The position numbers and the translations under genes are program-made. Below the pieces are notes generated by a model. That model did not search any database and was not told the DNA's origin. It saw nothing but the letters and a program-made list of their open reading frames with translations. This document shows positions 37,156 to 46,143 of a DNA stretch of 64,000 nt, one piece after another (position 1 is the stretch's first letter; each line of letters opens with the position of its first letter). Source of the stretch: Pseudomonas sp. St316 (GTDB lineage Bacteria; Pseudomonadota; Gammaproteobacteria; Pseudomonadales; Pseudomonadaceae); NCBI RefSeq assembly GCF_018325905.1, contig NZ_AP021901.1:5332001-5396000 (forward strand). Reading direction: 5' to 3'.

Positions 37156-39332
37156 CACGTACCTCCGTCGGTCAGGGCCGCGTCACTGCGCATGGCGAGT
37201 GAGTTGGGCATGGTAGTCAAGCCAAACTGGCCCGAGAGCTGCTGCACCACCAGGTTGGCCAATTGACTGGCGCTGGCCTGGTCTTGGCCGTTGATGTAGA
37301 TGTTGGCGGTCATGGTGTTCTGTTGCGTGGTGGTCTGGGCGTTGGTCAGGTCTTTGCTGAGCTGGTCTGGAGCGGCGAGTCTGTCGACGGGGGCGACGAG
37401 CTTCTCACCCAGAGACGCGCCGGCATCGCTCCCCAACCAGCCGCCCAGCAGTCCGCCAATCAGGCCACCAATGGCCGTGCCAATCACCGGAACGACACTC
37501 CCCAAGGCCGCACCGGCCGCAGACCCCGCTGCAGCGCCTGCCCAGCCGCCACCCGCAGCGCCCAGGCCTGCGCCCATCATTCGTTTGTCGCCGGTAAGGA
37601 CACCCTCGGCCACATCAGCGACGGCGCCGACTACTTTCAATGGGCCGGGAGCCCTGCGAGTCATCGAGCGTAATGAGGCCGTTGGCCCGAGTGAAAGACG
37701 CCCAGCGCCGCCCAGCGAGCCTCGTGTACTGACGCGTATTTTCGGCCTGCTCGTGGACTCGGTACGCTGGTTGGCGTTGCGTGTATCCAGCTTGTCCCCA
37801 CGAGGATTTCTGAAATCTTCGGAGATCACCTCACCCAATCGGCCAGGAAGGTGCGGGGCGGCCTTACCCAATACCCGCTTGGCCGCTTGGTTGCTCATCT
37901 CATCCGCCATGGCCTTGAGCAGCGCCCCCACCAGCGGTTTGATCGCCGCGCCAATCAACACAATGGCCGCGGCGGCTTTAGGTGAGGACTCAGCCAACTC
38001 ACTCATGCCATCGGCCAGCGATCCCAGCCACTGGAACGAGGTATCCGCCAAAGGCGTCACGGCATTGCCGGTGGCCACCGACAAACGCTCGCTGCGGGCG
38101 TTAAGGACGTTCAACTGACCTTGCCGGGTTTTCGACAGCGCCAACGCGTCCTGTCGCACCGAGCCGTCGTTGCCCAGTTGTGAAGTGGCGTATTGGCCTG
38201 GGTCTTTCACCTGCCAGAACGCGGCGTTCACATCGTCGAGCTTCTGCGACATGCGCAGCACCGCTTCATCGCCAGTGCCAAACAGCGAAGAGGCAAGGGT
38301 CGAGCGTTTTTCGGGCGGCTGCGCGTTCAAGGCCGCCAGCACTGACATCACCACCCCCGGCGCGACGTCCTTGTCACGCAAGCCGCTCGCCACCTCTTTG
38401 GGATCAAGCCCCAGTTGCTTCCAGGCCGCTTGCTCGGTCGCGGAGGCCTGATCGCCCTTGCCTAAAGCGGTCGTGAAGTGATCGAGCGCCACACCCGCTT
38501 CAGCTTGTTGCGCGCCAGTATTGAGCAGTGCCGCCGTCAGTGCCGCCGCTTGGGCAGGCTGCAGGCCCGCCGAGGTGGCGGCCGCACCGTCACGCTGCAA
38601 CACAGTGCCGATCTCACTCGCTTTCGCACCACCGGGAATCTTGCTCAGGTGGTTGGTTGCATCCGCCAGATCAAACGCTCTCTCTGCGCTGAGTTTCATG
38701 GAAGTGCGCCAGCCGAGCACCATCTCAGCGGCTTCCATGGCCGGCATTTTGAACGTCGCGGCTGTGACACCTGCATCACTGGCGAAGCGCAACAGTGCCA
38801 ACTGCCGGTCCGAGGCATTGGGCAGATCGCTGCCGACTCCTGCCCTGGCCGCCAGGCTTTGCATCCTCACCACCTCAACCGCCGTGGTGCCTGCGGCCGC
38901 CACCAATGGCGCACTGGCGATACGCTGGGTTGGTTGCGCCATCTCCGCAATCTGGCGAGGCGTGAATTGGCCGGCCTGCTTCAGATCGGCCACGGCCGAA
39001 TCCATCGCTATCGCCGGTTTGAGCAGCGCCGGTGGTTCGATACCGCCCCCCGACCTACCCTTTGGCTCATTGGCCGACTCACCCTTGGCGCCTGCGCCCA
39101 TGGCTTGGGAAAACAATCGTTGCGCCGAAAGCTTCACCGTCAGCGACTCGATCGCCGTGGTCAGCAGGCCGAGCTTGAGCCCAAGCGTTTCCAACGCCAG
39201 ATCGAGGCTCGCCAGTTGATCCCTGGCGAACGCGCCTTGTGCTGACACACCGCTCGTGAGGCTGGTATTACCGAACGCCAACCCACGCTCATCGAAGGCT
39301 GCGTATTTGAGCGAATATCTATCGTCCGCCAT
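37155..39332 (-). CDS. Tail tape measure protein (gpT)
   Basis: A 725-residue protein with long helical stretches, a central hydrophobic segment (AAAIVLIGAAIKPLVGALL) and a glycine-rich, membrane-seeking region (GLGAAGGGWAGAAAGSAAGAALG) near the C-terminus, typical of tape measure proteins. Its length should set tail length. It follows the E-type chaperone and its frameshift extension, whose stop codon lies 6 nt before ATG 39332. Comparable in position to PA0625. Confidence 0.93.
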   Translation of the reverse strand: MADDRYSLKYAAFDERGLAFGNTSLTSGVSAQGAFARDQLASLDLALETLGLKLGLLTTAIESLTVKLSAQRLFSQAMGAGAKGESANEPKGRSGGGIEPPALLKPAIAMDSAVADLKQAGQFTPRQIAEMAQPTQRIASAPLVAAAGTTAVEVVRMQSLAARAGVGSDLPNASDRQLALLRFASDAGVTAATFKMPAMEAAEMVLGWRTSMKLSAERAFDLADATNHLSKIPGGAKASEIGTVLQRDGAAATSAGLQPAQAAALTAALLNTGAQQAEAGVALDHFTTALGKGDQASATEQAAWKQLGLDPKEVASGLRDKDVAPGVVMSVLAALNAQPPEKRSTLASSLFGTGDEAVLRMSQKLDDVNAAFWQVKDPGQYATSQLGNDGSVRQDALALSKTRQGQLNVLNARSERLSVATGNAVTPLADTSFQWLGSLADGMSELAESSPKAAAAIVLIGAAIKPLVGALLKAMADEMSNQAAKRVLGKAAPHLPGRLGEVISEDFRNPRGDKLDTRNANQRTESTSRPKIRVSTRGSLGGAGRLSLGPTASLRSMTRRAPGPLKVVGAVADVAEGVLTGDKRMMGAGLGAAGGGWAGAAAGSAAGAALGSVVPVIGTAIGGLIGGLLGGWLGSDAGASLGEKLVAPVDRLAAPDQLSKDLTNAQTTTQQNTMTANIYINGQDQASASQLANLVVQQLSGQFGLTTMPNSLAMRSDAALTDGGT

Positions 39333-39338
39333 CCCGCT

Positions 39339-40027
39339 CTACTCCTGTTTCACGCCAAGGCGAGTGATCGCAATGTCGTAGCGGCGCAAGGCCTTGCCGG
39401 CGTCCCACTCCAGGATTTCCGCCTCACTTACCGAGTAAATGAGCGGCACCACATCGAGAATCACTTCGATGTCGCGCTCCGAAAGAAGTCCGCCGGTTTG
39501 TTTAAAAAATCGTCAATGCGTACCTGAAGCTGTGTCCAGTCGGGCACGGTCAACAGGCCCAGGTCGGGAATCATCAGCCCAGTGCAATGGGCCGTGATGA
39601 ACTCGGCGCGTTCCTTGGCCGTCTTCAGTTTCTTCATCGCCTTGGTCGCGCGCAGCACCGGCATTTCCAGGGTCAGCGCGGTCAGGCTGCGGCCCGCTAC
39701 GTCGAGTGGTTGCAGCAGTTGCACTTGGTCGGGATCGGCCTGTGGGTCATCCAGAAAGTACGACGCCGGGCGCGTGGACATCTCGTGCACGTACTGGGCG
39801 ATGCTCACGTAGTCCGGGCGTTTGAGCTGGTCGAGTGCCTTGACCGACAGGCCGGTGGCCAATTTGGCCAGCTCGAAGAACTGATCGTCTTCGTCATCGC
39901 CGGCACGGGCCAGGGCGTCTTTCTGCGCGGCGTAGTACAGCGGCTTGAGTTGGATTTGTTCGATCTGCGACTCGTCGTCACCGGTGATCGGCGACAGCAA
40001 GACGTGAACGGGAGGTGTCCAGGACAT
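39339..40027 (-). CDS. Tail assembly chaperone E+E' made by predicted -1 frameshift
   Basis: Reading the E-type gene from 40027 to the slippery site TTTTTTAAAC (39509-39500) and slipping back one base opens a further 53 codons to a TAG at 39341-39339, just before the tape measure gene. The fusion would be 229 residues: 176 in the zero frame plus an extension containing LIYSVSEAEILEWDAGKALRRYD. The heptamer T TTA AAC is in the correct register. Long-tailed phages and P2 make E and E+E' chaperones this way. Confidence 0.8.
39461..40027 (-). CDS. Phage tail assembly chaperone (gpE-like), unshifted form
   Basis: A 188-residue protein ending ADFFRSATSK when no frameshift occurs. Middle segments (LTALTLEMPVLRATKAMKKL, HCTGLMIPDLG) are typical of tail assembly proteins of this group. 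It sits between tube and tape measure genes, the place of the chaperone pair that coats the tape measure during tail assembly. A REP pair lies between it and the tube gene. Confidence 0.85.
   Translation of the reverse strand: MSWTPPVHVLLSPITGDDESQIEQIQLKPLYYAAQKDALARAGDDEDDQFFELAKLATGLSVKALDQLKRPDYVSIAQYVHEMSTRPASYFLDDPQADPDQVQLLQPLDVAGRSLTALTLEMPVLRATKAMKKLKTAKERAEFITAHCTGLMIPDLGLLTVPDWTQLQVRIDDFLNKPADFFRSATSK
39500..39509 (-). promoter_or_regulatory. Slippery sequence for -1 programmed frameshift
   Basis: On the minus strand TTTTTTAAAC; in frame it reads GAT TTT TTA AAC, so T TTA AAC (39506-39500) fits X XXY YYZ exactly. T TTT TTA overlaps it one codon earlier. Confidence 0.8.
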
Positions 40028-40094
40028 GAAATGAATTCCTTGCTGAATCGTGGGGAGGTATTGCGCAATGCCGGTCAGTCAAGATGTGCAACCT

Positions 40095-40184
40095 GTGTGG
40101 GAGCGAGCTTGCTCGCGATGGCGGCGGTACATTCAGCATCAGGAGGTCTGATACACCGTTATCGCGAGCAAGCTCACTCCCACA
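40095..40184. repeat. REP doublet inside the tailocin operon
   Basis: GTGTGGGAGCGAGCTTGCTC and, about 45 nt on, its complement with one change (GAGCAAGCTCACTCCCAC). It separates the tube gene from the E-type gene and could form a strong hairpin in the late mRNA. Confidence 0.88.
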
Positions 40185-40214
40185 GGGGATTGTGGTTAGC
40201 TGACAGGCCGTTGT

Positions 40215-40721
40215 TTAAGGCAACAACACCGCACGCCGCGCATCACCGAGGATGTCGACGCCGTTGAGCACGAACTTCTGGGTGCGCACGTCGATGTCGA
40301 TCACCGGAACGCCGTTTTCCAGACGGTTGTAGGTGCGGCAGGACAGCTCAAGGTTGGTCTTGGGCTTCTCGCTCATTTTCAGCGGGGTTTCCTCGAGGGA
40401 TTTCAACTTGCCGCCCACCGTGTGGTAGGTGAACCAGGTGTTGCCGTCCTGATCCTGGCCAGCTTCACGCACGTTCAGCAGAATGTCGTCGCCCACGCTC
40501 ACGCCCAGTGCCAGCATGATTTCCGGGCCGAGGCCTTGCAGCGTCAACTTGGCCGTCAGTACCTTGCCGCCCTTGGCCATTTCCTCGCCAATGAAGCGGC
40601 CGCCACGCATCTCTTCCATGTCGAATTCGATCTTCGGCGGGCTGAACTCTTCCACCGTCGCCGACAACGGCAGGCCTTGCAGGGTGGCCGCGATGGCCTG
40701 TCTTACGCGGTTGGTAAACAT
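40215..40721 (-). CDS. Major tail tube protein (gpFII)
   Basis: A 168-residue tube protein of P2 FII type (PPKIEFDMEEMRGGRFIGEEMAKGG near the start, LELSCRTYNRLENGVPVIDIDV near the end). It polymerises into the inner tube. Its start overlaps the stop of the sheath gene by one base. Confidence 0.93.
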   Translation of the reverse strand: MFTNRVRQAIAATLQGLPLSATVEEFSPPKIEFDMEEMRGGRFIGEEMAKGGKVLTAKLTLQGLGPEIMLALGVSVGDDILLNVREAGQDQDGNTWFTYHTVGGKLKSLEETPLKMSEKPKTNLELSCRTYNRLENGVPVIDIDVRTQKFVLNGVDILGDARRAVLLP

Positions 40722-41887
40722 TAGAGAACGTCCTCCAGGAACTGCTCGATGATTTCATCGCGGGCATTGAGTTGATAAATCATGTGTTCGTTCGGCGCGT
40801 AGCGGCCGTAGTCAATGACCACGTACCAGGTGCCGTTCTTGTACTTCTCGACGCTGTTCAATTCCGGGTGCAGGTACACGCTGCCGCCGGGGATGGTTTC
40901 GTCGGCCACCAGGGTTTGCAGCCAGTCGTTGATGCGCTTGACCTCCTGGTCCATGAACGACTTGGTCAGGTTCTTGGCCATGGCCTTCTGGCCGGCTTTC
41001 ACCAGCTTGCGGCTGATGGCATCTTCCAGGCCGACGTAGCTGATGAACTTGCCGGTGATGGAGCGGTTACCCAGCAACGAGAAGCCGCCGAGGATGGTCC
41101 GGGCGTAGTAGCTGACGCCGTAGCGATTGAGCAGATCGCCTTCGGTGGAGGTGTCGAGGATGTTGTATTCGACGGTGCGCGAAACGTCCTCGGCATAGGT
41201 CACCTGGTTGCCCGGGCTCTCCCATTGCTTGACCTTGGCCAGCGCGGCAATCGCCAGGCTGGAAGGCGACAGGAAGACGTTTTTCTTCGCCGCTTTCGAG
41301 TACACGGCAGGCATGTTGTGCACCACCAGGCAACGGTCGAAACCCAGGTCCGCACCGCCCAGTTCCTGGCTGTAGGTCACTTGGTCGGCGACCGAGGCGT
41401 CCTTGCCGTCGAGCACCACACGCGCCTTGATGCGCTTGCCGAACGAAGCGAACTCGCTCGCCACGGCCTTGCTACCGGTAAAGCCCGGCGCGCCGATGAT
41501 GGTCAGGTCTTCAGCGACCCCACTCAACGCCGCCAGGCCCAGTTTGCGACCGGTCTGCGCTTCGATGCCGCCGATGACGTTGTTCTGCGTATCGGCCAGC
41601 GTCGCACCCTCTTCGACGATGACCACGTAGACCGGCACCTTGACCACTTTGAGAATCTGGTAGACCGCCTGGAACAGCGTCCCCGCCTCGGCACCGGTCG
41701 GGTCCAACTGGGCATGGGTGGTGAAGCTGTTGATGCGGAACGGGGTGTTTTTCGGAATCAGCAGATTGGCATTCGGCGCGGTGCCGACCAGCCCGATGAC
41801 GTTGTCCCCCAGGCCACCCATGGCCTCGGGAGATTCGGTGGCATTGACGGTAATGCCGTTGTGCTCGAAGTTCAAAACCTCAGCCAT
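40721..41887 (-). CDS. Contractile tail sheath protein (gpFI)
   Basis: A 388-residue sheath protein. Recognisable blocks: NVIGLVGTAPNA near the N-terminus, KARVVLDG, VFLSPSSLAIAAL, and the C-terminal sheath domain with FMDQEVKRINDWLQTLVADETIPGGSVYL. Its presence makes this a contractile (R-type) particle. Close in length to R-pyocin sheath (386). Confidence 0.95.
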   Translation of the reverse strand: MAEVLNFEHNGITVNATESPEAMGGLGDNVIGLVGTAPNANLLIPKNTPFRINSFTTHAQLDPTGAEAGTLFQAVYQILKVVKVPVYVVIVEEGATLADTQNNVIGGIEAQTGRKLGLAALSGVAEDLTIIGAPGFTGSKAVASEFASFGKRIKARVVLDGKDASVADQVTYSQELGGADLGFDRCLVVHNMPAVYSKAAKKNVFLSPSSLAIAALAKVKQWESPGNQVTYAEDVSRTVEYNILDTSTEGDLLNRYGVSYYARTILGGFSLLGNRSITGKFISYVGLEDAISRKLVKAGQKAMAKNLTKSFMDQEVKRINDWLQTLVADETIPGGSVYLHPELNSVEKYKNGTWYVVIDYGRYAPNEHMIYQLNARDEIIEQFLEDVL

Positions 41888-41889
41888 GG

Positions 41890-42099
41890 TTATTCAGCCT
41901 TTTTGGTGGCGGCCTTTTTGGCCGGGGTGGATGCAGAAGCCGGTTCGACGACTTCGGTTTTTTTCAGCGCCAGGCGACCGGCGCTGCGCAAGGCGTTGGC
42001 CTCGACGTCGAGCAGATCGAGTTCCTGGCCGATGCTCGACCAATGGCCGCCGCCGGTGGGGAATGGGAGGAGTACGGTGTAGGTTTGGCGTAGTGCCAT
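41890..42099 (-). CDS. Small hypothetical tailocin protein
   Basis: A 69-residue protein (MALRQTYTVLLPFPTGGGHW) with a lysine/alanine-rich tail (PAKKAATKKAE). It sits directly upstream of the sheath gene, 2 nt apart, and downstream of two terminators. No function is known to me; the conserved position suggests a small assembly or coupling role. Confidence 0.75.
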   Translation of the reverse strand: MALRQTYTVLLPFPTGGGHWSSIGQELDLLDVEANALRSAGRLALKKTEVVEPASASTPAKKAATKKAE

Positions 42100-42117
42100 T
42101 TCTGTTTCTCCGGATAT

Positions 42118-42145
42118 GAAAAAGCCCCTTGGGAAAGGGGCTTTG
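42118..42145 (-). terminator. Internal terminator 2 of the tailocin cluster
   Basis: On the minus strand AAAGCCCC-TTTCCCAA-GGGGCTTTTTC: a stem with T run, 19 nt before the start of the 69-residue gene. Confidence 0.8.
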
Positions 42146-42163
42146 AGGTTTTGGACGGATAAG

Positions 42164-42190
42164 AAAACGCCCCGACGGTGCGGGGCGTTT
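42164..42190 (-). terminator. Internal terminator 1 of the tailocin cluster
   Basis: On the minus strand AAACGCCCCG-CACCG-TCGGGGCGTTTTC, overlapping the stop codon of the fibre chaperone gene. Confidence 0.82.
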
Positions 42191-42617
42191 ACTGGGATTG
42201 CTCGGCGAGCCAGAGAGGTGCAATCGGCCGGGATTCCAAGGAAGGAAAGTCAGATGTTTGCGGCCAGTCCCGAAGCGCCTGGCGATACGAGAGCAGCACG
42301 GGAAACTGCTCTGCATTCAACGTAGGAGCCAACTCTAACTCCTGTTCTTCACGGTGACGTGCGACCAACCATTCAGTGCTTCGAATTTCAGAATCGCGCC
42401 AGTTACGCTCGAAGGCGATCAATTGATCTGGCGATATCACCCGGTCAAAGGACTTGGGCCAACCATTGACGACCTTTATTTCTTTGCCTTGATCAATCTC
42501 ATCTCTCAAGGCTTGGTACACTTCCTGAGAAAGTTCTACACACTCCTTCCCGACTGCATCGCCATAAGGTTCTCCGGGATAAAAGCCACCTGTCTCTGCG
42601 CAAAAAAATACAGTCAT
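42189..42617 (-). CDS. Tail fibre assembly chaperone
   Basis: A 142-residue protein. The C-terminal part (RDSEIRSTEWLVARHREEQELE, LLSYRQALRDWP, RPIAPLWL) is the familiar tail assembly chaperone signature. It starts 3 nt after the fibre stop; in R-pyocin the equivalent PA0621 folds the fibre. The N-terminal part (FFCAETGGFYPGEPYG) is usual for fibre chaperones. Confidence 0.88.
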   Translation of the reverse strand: MTVFFCAETGGFYPGEPYGDAVGKECVELSQEVYQALRDEIDQGKEIKVVNGWPKSFDRVISPDQLIAFERNWRDSEIRSTEWLVARHREEQELELAPTLNAEQFPVLLSYRQALRDWPQTSDFPSLESRPIAPLWLAEQSQ

Positions 42618-42619
42618 GA

Positions 42620-44515
42620 TCAATATCCCCAATATTCCCAAGTTCCAACGGTATTGCTGAGTGAAACGGCAGAGTTGTTATTCACACAGACCAAGATAGT
42701 GCTCTTGGAGGTGCCGTTAGGCCGGGGCTGAGCATTCGACAAACCTTGACTATGGACTGTCCCCGAACCGGAAAGAAGCCCATTTGGAAACGCTTTAGGC
42801 AGCGTGATTGTTAGCGTTGTATAAGCACCGCCAGCAATCGCAGAGGCCGCATTGAAGGTTCCCCATTGGCGAATTAGTCCACCCGGATAATGCTGATATC
42901 CACTCGCGCCTACCGAAACTTTAAAATCATCACTGGTGACCCCTACCAACCAACCCGTCCACTCTCCCGCGTTTTGCATGACACGCACGGCAAAGATCGG
43001 CGTCTGTCCGCTGGATAGACCTCCAGTGATTCGCTGAACCAGGTAGTTGTTACTGGCATAGCCCTCGACAACAAGGCTGTAGCGTAATGACGGAGACCAG
43101 CCGAGCGGGATGTTTAGCAAACCAGCCAAAGGGGTCAAATAATTACCGGGGACCAGATAATTATCCATGTCAACTTCAGTTCTCAAGAATCCTCGACCAG
43201 CGCCAAAGGCGCCGACGGTCATAAGTACGCCGGCAGTCAGATCAAGCGGACTTGCCTGCCTCCTCATTGCAGTAGACAACGCATCCGGGACCGATCCGTT
43301 CTCCGCATACCAGGTAATACCCGCGCCAGTCGACAGAGTGATGCTATCCAGTGTATTGAGCACCAACTGATTAGCAGCAATACCCGCCACATAATCCGTA
43401 CCTTGCAGGACGATGGTTGCAGTACCGGTCGACACGTTCAGCAGATTGATAGTGCCGCCATTGAACCCCGTGCTTGCCTTAGGCAAAGTGATATTCACCG
43501 GATTCGCCGAATTGATGATGAACGACTTACCGAACGCATCTGTGGTCAGAACGGTACTCGCGTCCAGCCCACCAATGCTTGAATGGTTACCGAGCGCACG
43601 CTGCACAAACGCAGTCGTCGCGAGTTGCTGATTGTTGTTGCTGACCGGTGCAGTCGGAGCCGTCGGGACGCCCAGCAACGCGGGCGAATTGAGCGGCGCA
43701 AACCCTTGAGTGATGTTCTGAAACGCCAACGCCGTAGTGCCCAGTACGATCAAACCATCGGTAATCAACTGCCAGATCGTATTGGCAAGCGTCGCGCCCT
43801 CCTCCACCGAGACAATCAACCCCGAAGTCACCTCGGCACTCGCATCGGCATCCTTTGCCCGAACCCAAGCGCCGTTCGCGACAACGTAAATACCGTTGTC
43901 TTTCGCCAAAGTCTGGGATTTGACCAAGACACGATTCCCGGCGATCACCGCAACACCATCGATCGCCTGCGCGCCACTCAAGACAATATTGGCTGTCGTT
44001 GCCACCCGCACAGATTGCTTGTTGTCGAGCTTGGCGAGTTCGTCAGCCACATAGCCGGCAACCCAAGCCCGCGTCGCCTTGACCACCGTATCGTCAATCA
44101 GCAACGTCACCAGCTCAGCATTACTGGTCTCGAAAATCGACCGGATGTAGAACTCTTTGCCCGAACCGGACGTCGCCAACACCGGTTTGAACGACTCCGG
44201 ATACTTGACGATCGCGTACAGGATCCCGGTATCGGTCCAGATTCCGGCCTCACGCACATACCAGCCACCCACCTCAGGTGGGATGGTGACCTCAGCGAGT
44301 AACCAGCTCGGGTTTTTCTCATCCTGGAACAGCGCGTTCAATGGCCCGCGCCACACTTCGCGCTTGAGTGCCGTCGCTGTTGCAGCCGGGTTGTATTCCG
44401 CGCCGCCGCCGTCGCCGACGGAAATCTGTGACAGTTTGATCGGTACGCCCGTCGCCTTGCAGGCGGTTTCGTAGGCAATCCCCGCGTCGGTAAGCAGGGT
44501 GTAGTAGTCGGCCAT
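42620..44515 (-). CDS. Tail fibre (receptor-binding) protein
   Basis: A 631-residue fibre. The first about 150 residues are the conserved baseplate-attachment domain (ADYYTLLTDAGIAYETACKATG, GGGAEYNP, LLAEVTIPPEVGGWYVREAGI). A repetitive shaft follows (NIVLSGAQAIDGVAVIAGNRVLV, VTSGLIVSVEEGATLANTIWQL). The C-terminus (LIRQWGTFN, ITLPKAFPNG, NTVGTWEYWGY) is a receptor-binding tip. The fibre decides which bacteria are killed, probably through LPS recognition. Confidence 0.92.
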   Translation of the reverse strand: MADYYTLLTDAGIAYETACKATGVPIKLSQISVGDGGGAEYNPAATATALKREVWRGPLNALFQDEKNPSWLLAEVTIPPEVGGWYVREAGIWTDTGILYAIVKYPESFKPVLATSGSGKEFYIRSIFETSNAELVTLLIDDTVVKATRAWVAGYVADELAKLDNKQSVRVATTANIVLSGAQAIDGVAVIAGNRVLVKSQTLAKDNGIYVVANGAWVRAKDADASAEVTSGLIVSVEEGATLANTIWQLITDGLIVLGTTALAFQNITQGFAPLNSPALLGVPTAPTAPVSNNNQQLATTAFVQRALGNHSSIGGLDASTVLTTDAFGKSFIINSANPVNITLPKASTGFNGGTINLLNVSTGTATIVLQGTDYVAGIAANQLVLNTLDSITLSTGAGITWYAENGSVPDALSTAMRRQASPLDLTAGVLMTVGAFGAGRGFLRTEVDMDNYLVPGNYLTPLAGLLNIPLGWSPSLRYSLVVEGYASNNYLVQRITGGLSSGQTPIFAVRVMQNAGEWTGWLVGVTSDDFKVSVGASGYQHYPGGLIRQWGTFNAASAIAGGAYTTLTITLPKAFPNGLLSGSGTVHSQGLSNAQPRPNGTSKSTILVCVNNNSAVSLSNTVGTWEYWGY

Positions 44516-45151
44516 TTAGGACCCCTGTGGATAAATAGTGGAAGTTTCGACGGTGTAGAGCCCTGCAGCCATGAAGGACTGGCCCGAGGCTTCAAGGCCC
44601 TGGATGACAATCGGATAAACCGTGGTCAGCTCGCCGCACACCGTGGCGGCCCCGATGACGTGGCGACCGGAGGCACTCAAGCCGACCGACACCGTCAAGG
44701 TGTCGCGTTCGCTCTTGGCGTCGGCCAGGCGCCGGTCAAGGCGGGCGTCGATTTCTTCGCTGTAGGGCTGCTCGGTAAATGCCCTGACGGAAAAACTGTA
44801 GGGCGGGCCGGGTGGCGTTTGCTCATACCAGGCGCGCACTTCAGGCATCAGTTGCAAACCCTTGGCGGCATTTTCCAGCGCCTTTCGCGTCCCGGCCTGC
44901 CGGGCGGTGGGCCAGGCGAGCTCAACGGTCAGGCGCTTCTGCGCCTCAGGTGCCGCGGAGCTCCACTCGTTGACCCCACGATCCGCCGCGAGATACGGCA
45001 GGAATGCCAGGGGCGTGGTCGCCGGGTTCATCAGTTCGGGAAACGGCGGATCGATGCCTTCGAGCAACCGGGCGAAACCCAGATCGAGCGCTCGTTCCAA
45101 CGGTGAGCTGTTGGCCGGCAACAGGCTCGGGTGAGGTGTGTCGTCACTCAT
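44516..45151 (-). CDS. Baseplate protein I (gpI)
   Basis: A 211-residue gpI-like protein (SPLERALDLGFARLLEGIDPPFPELMNP, FLPYLAADRGVNEW). The start MSDDTPHPS at 45151 overlaps the J stop by four bases (ATGA). The open frame extends upstream, but that part is antisense-like noise inside J. Confidence 0.92.
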   Translation of the reverse strand: MSDDTPHPSLLPANSSPLERALDLGFARLLEGIDPPFPELMNPATTPLAFLPYLAADRGVNEWSSAAPEAQKRLTVELAWPTARQAGTRKALENAAKGLQLMPEVRAWYEQTPPGPPYSFSVRAFTEQPYSEEIDARLDRRLADAKSERDTLTVSVGLSASGRHVIGAATVCGELTTVYPIVIQGLEASGQSFMAAGLYTVETSTIYPQGS

Positions 45152-46143
45152 AACGTATCCACCTCGACCTCGATACCCGTGCAATACGGCGCCTGGAAAG
45201 CCGTGGTCACGATCGGTGCAAGCGGCTCGAGAATCTGCAGCTGAACCGCGCCCGCGCTGTGCAGCGTGTAGTCGATCCAGCTCGGGTCCACCCGACCTTC
45301 CAGGCGATGACAAGCTTGGGCATATGCCTGCAACTGCTGCTCGGCGGCAACCTGAGTCAACCCCGAATCCGGGCCGGCATTGATCTTCGCCACGACACGG
45401 ATTTTGTAGGGTTTGATCTGCGCGGCCTGGACGATGACCCGATCCGTTTCCGGTCGCACATCAGGCCGAGCGAAATGCTCGCGAACGCCGTCGAGCAGCG
45501 CCTCGGACGGTGTGCCATTGCCCTCTCGGGACAGCACCGTGACCGTGACTTCGCCTGGCGCAGTGCGGCGGCCATTGCCGTCCTTGACCTGCGCCGCATA
45601 GCCATCCGGGTCGAAGGTGTAGGTAACCGTTACCACGCCCGCCGAGGCATTTTCCACCTTCACGACGGGCCGCTCACCCAAGGTAAAAATCTCCCGCCGA
45701 TACTGCATGCGCGAGCCGGCCGCCGGGGCATGGGGGGCCAGGTAGTAGCGCAACCGGGCGTCATCGTCGCTCTCGTAGACTGCGGGAACGGGCGGAAACG
45801 CTGCAGGATCACCGGGATCAAGCAACTGGCGCTCCAAGCCCATGTCGGCGAGCCGCGCATCGAGGTTGCTGCCCGTGGCCCACCACGCCAGCATCTGCTG
45901 GATGCGGGCGTTGTACTTGCGTTCGTGGGTTTGCAGGCGGACACAGAACGCCTCGAGGGCGAGGGTCAGCAATTCGCTTTGGTTTTCGAGACTGTCCACC
46001 AGCTTCGCCGCGCTGGCGGGCGAACGGGCACCGACGTACTCGACCACGAAGGTCTTGAATTCGGCGAGCAAATCCTCGAACGCTTCGACGGTGACGATGG
46101 CCGGTTCCGCCAGTTGGTTCTGGCCGGGTATCAACATGCTCAT
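45148..46143 (-). CDS. Baseplate protein J (gpJ)
   Basis: A 331-residue baseplate J family wedge protein with typical blocks (ARLADMGLERQLLDPGDP, DDARLRYYLAPHAPAAGS, VTVLSREGNGTPSEALL). Its start overlaps the W stop by four bases and its stop overlaps the I start, so W-J-I are translationally coupled. Confidence 0.93.
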   Translation of the reverse strand: MSMLIPGQNQLAEPAIVTVEAFEDLLAEFKTFVVEYVGARSPASAAKLVDSLENQSELLTLALEAFCVRLQTHERKYNARIQQMLAWWATGSNLDARLADMGLERQLLDPGDPAAFPPVPAVYESDDDARLRYYLAPHAPAAGSRMQYRREIFTLGERPVVKVENASAGVVTVTYTFDPDGYAAQVKDGNGRRTAPGEVTVTVLSREGNGTPSEALLDGVREHFARPDVRPETDRVIVQAAQIKPYKIRVVAKINAGPDSGLTQVAAEQQLQAYAQACHRLEGRVDPSWIDYTLHSAGAVQLQILEPLAPIVTTAFQAPYCTGIEVEVDTL

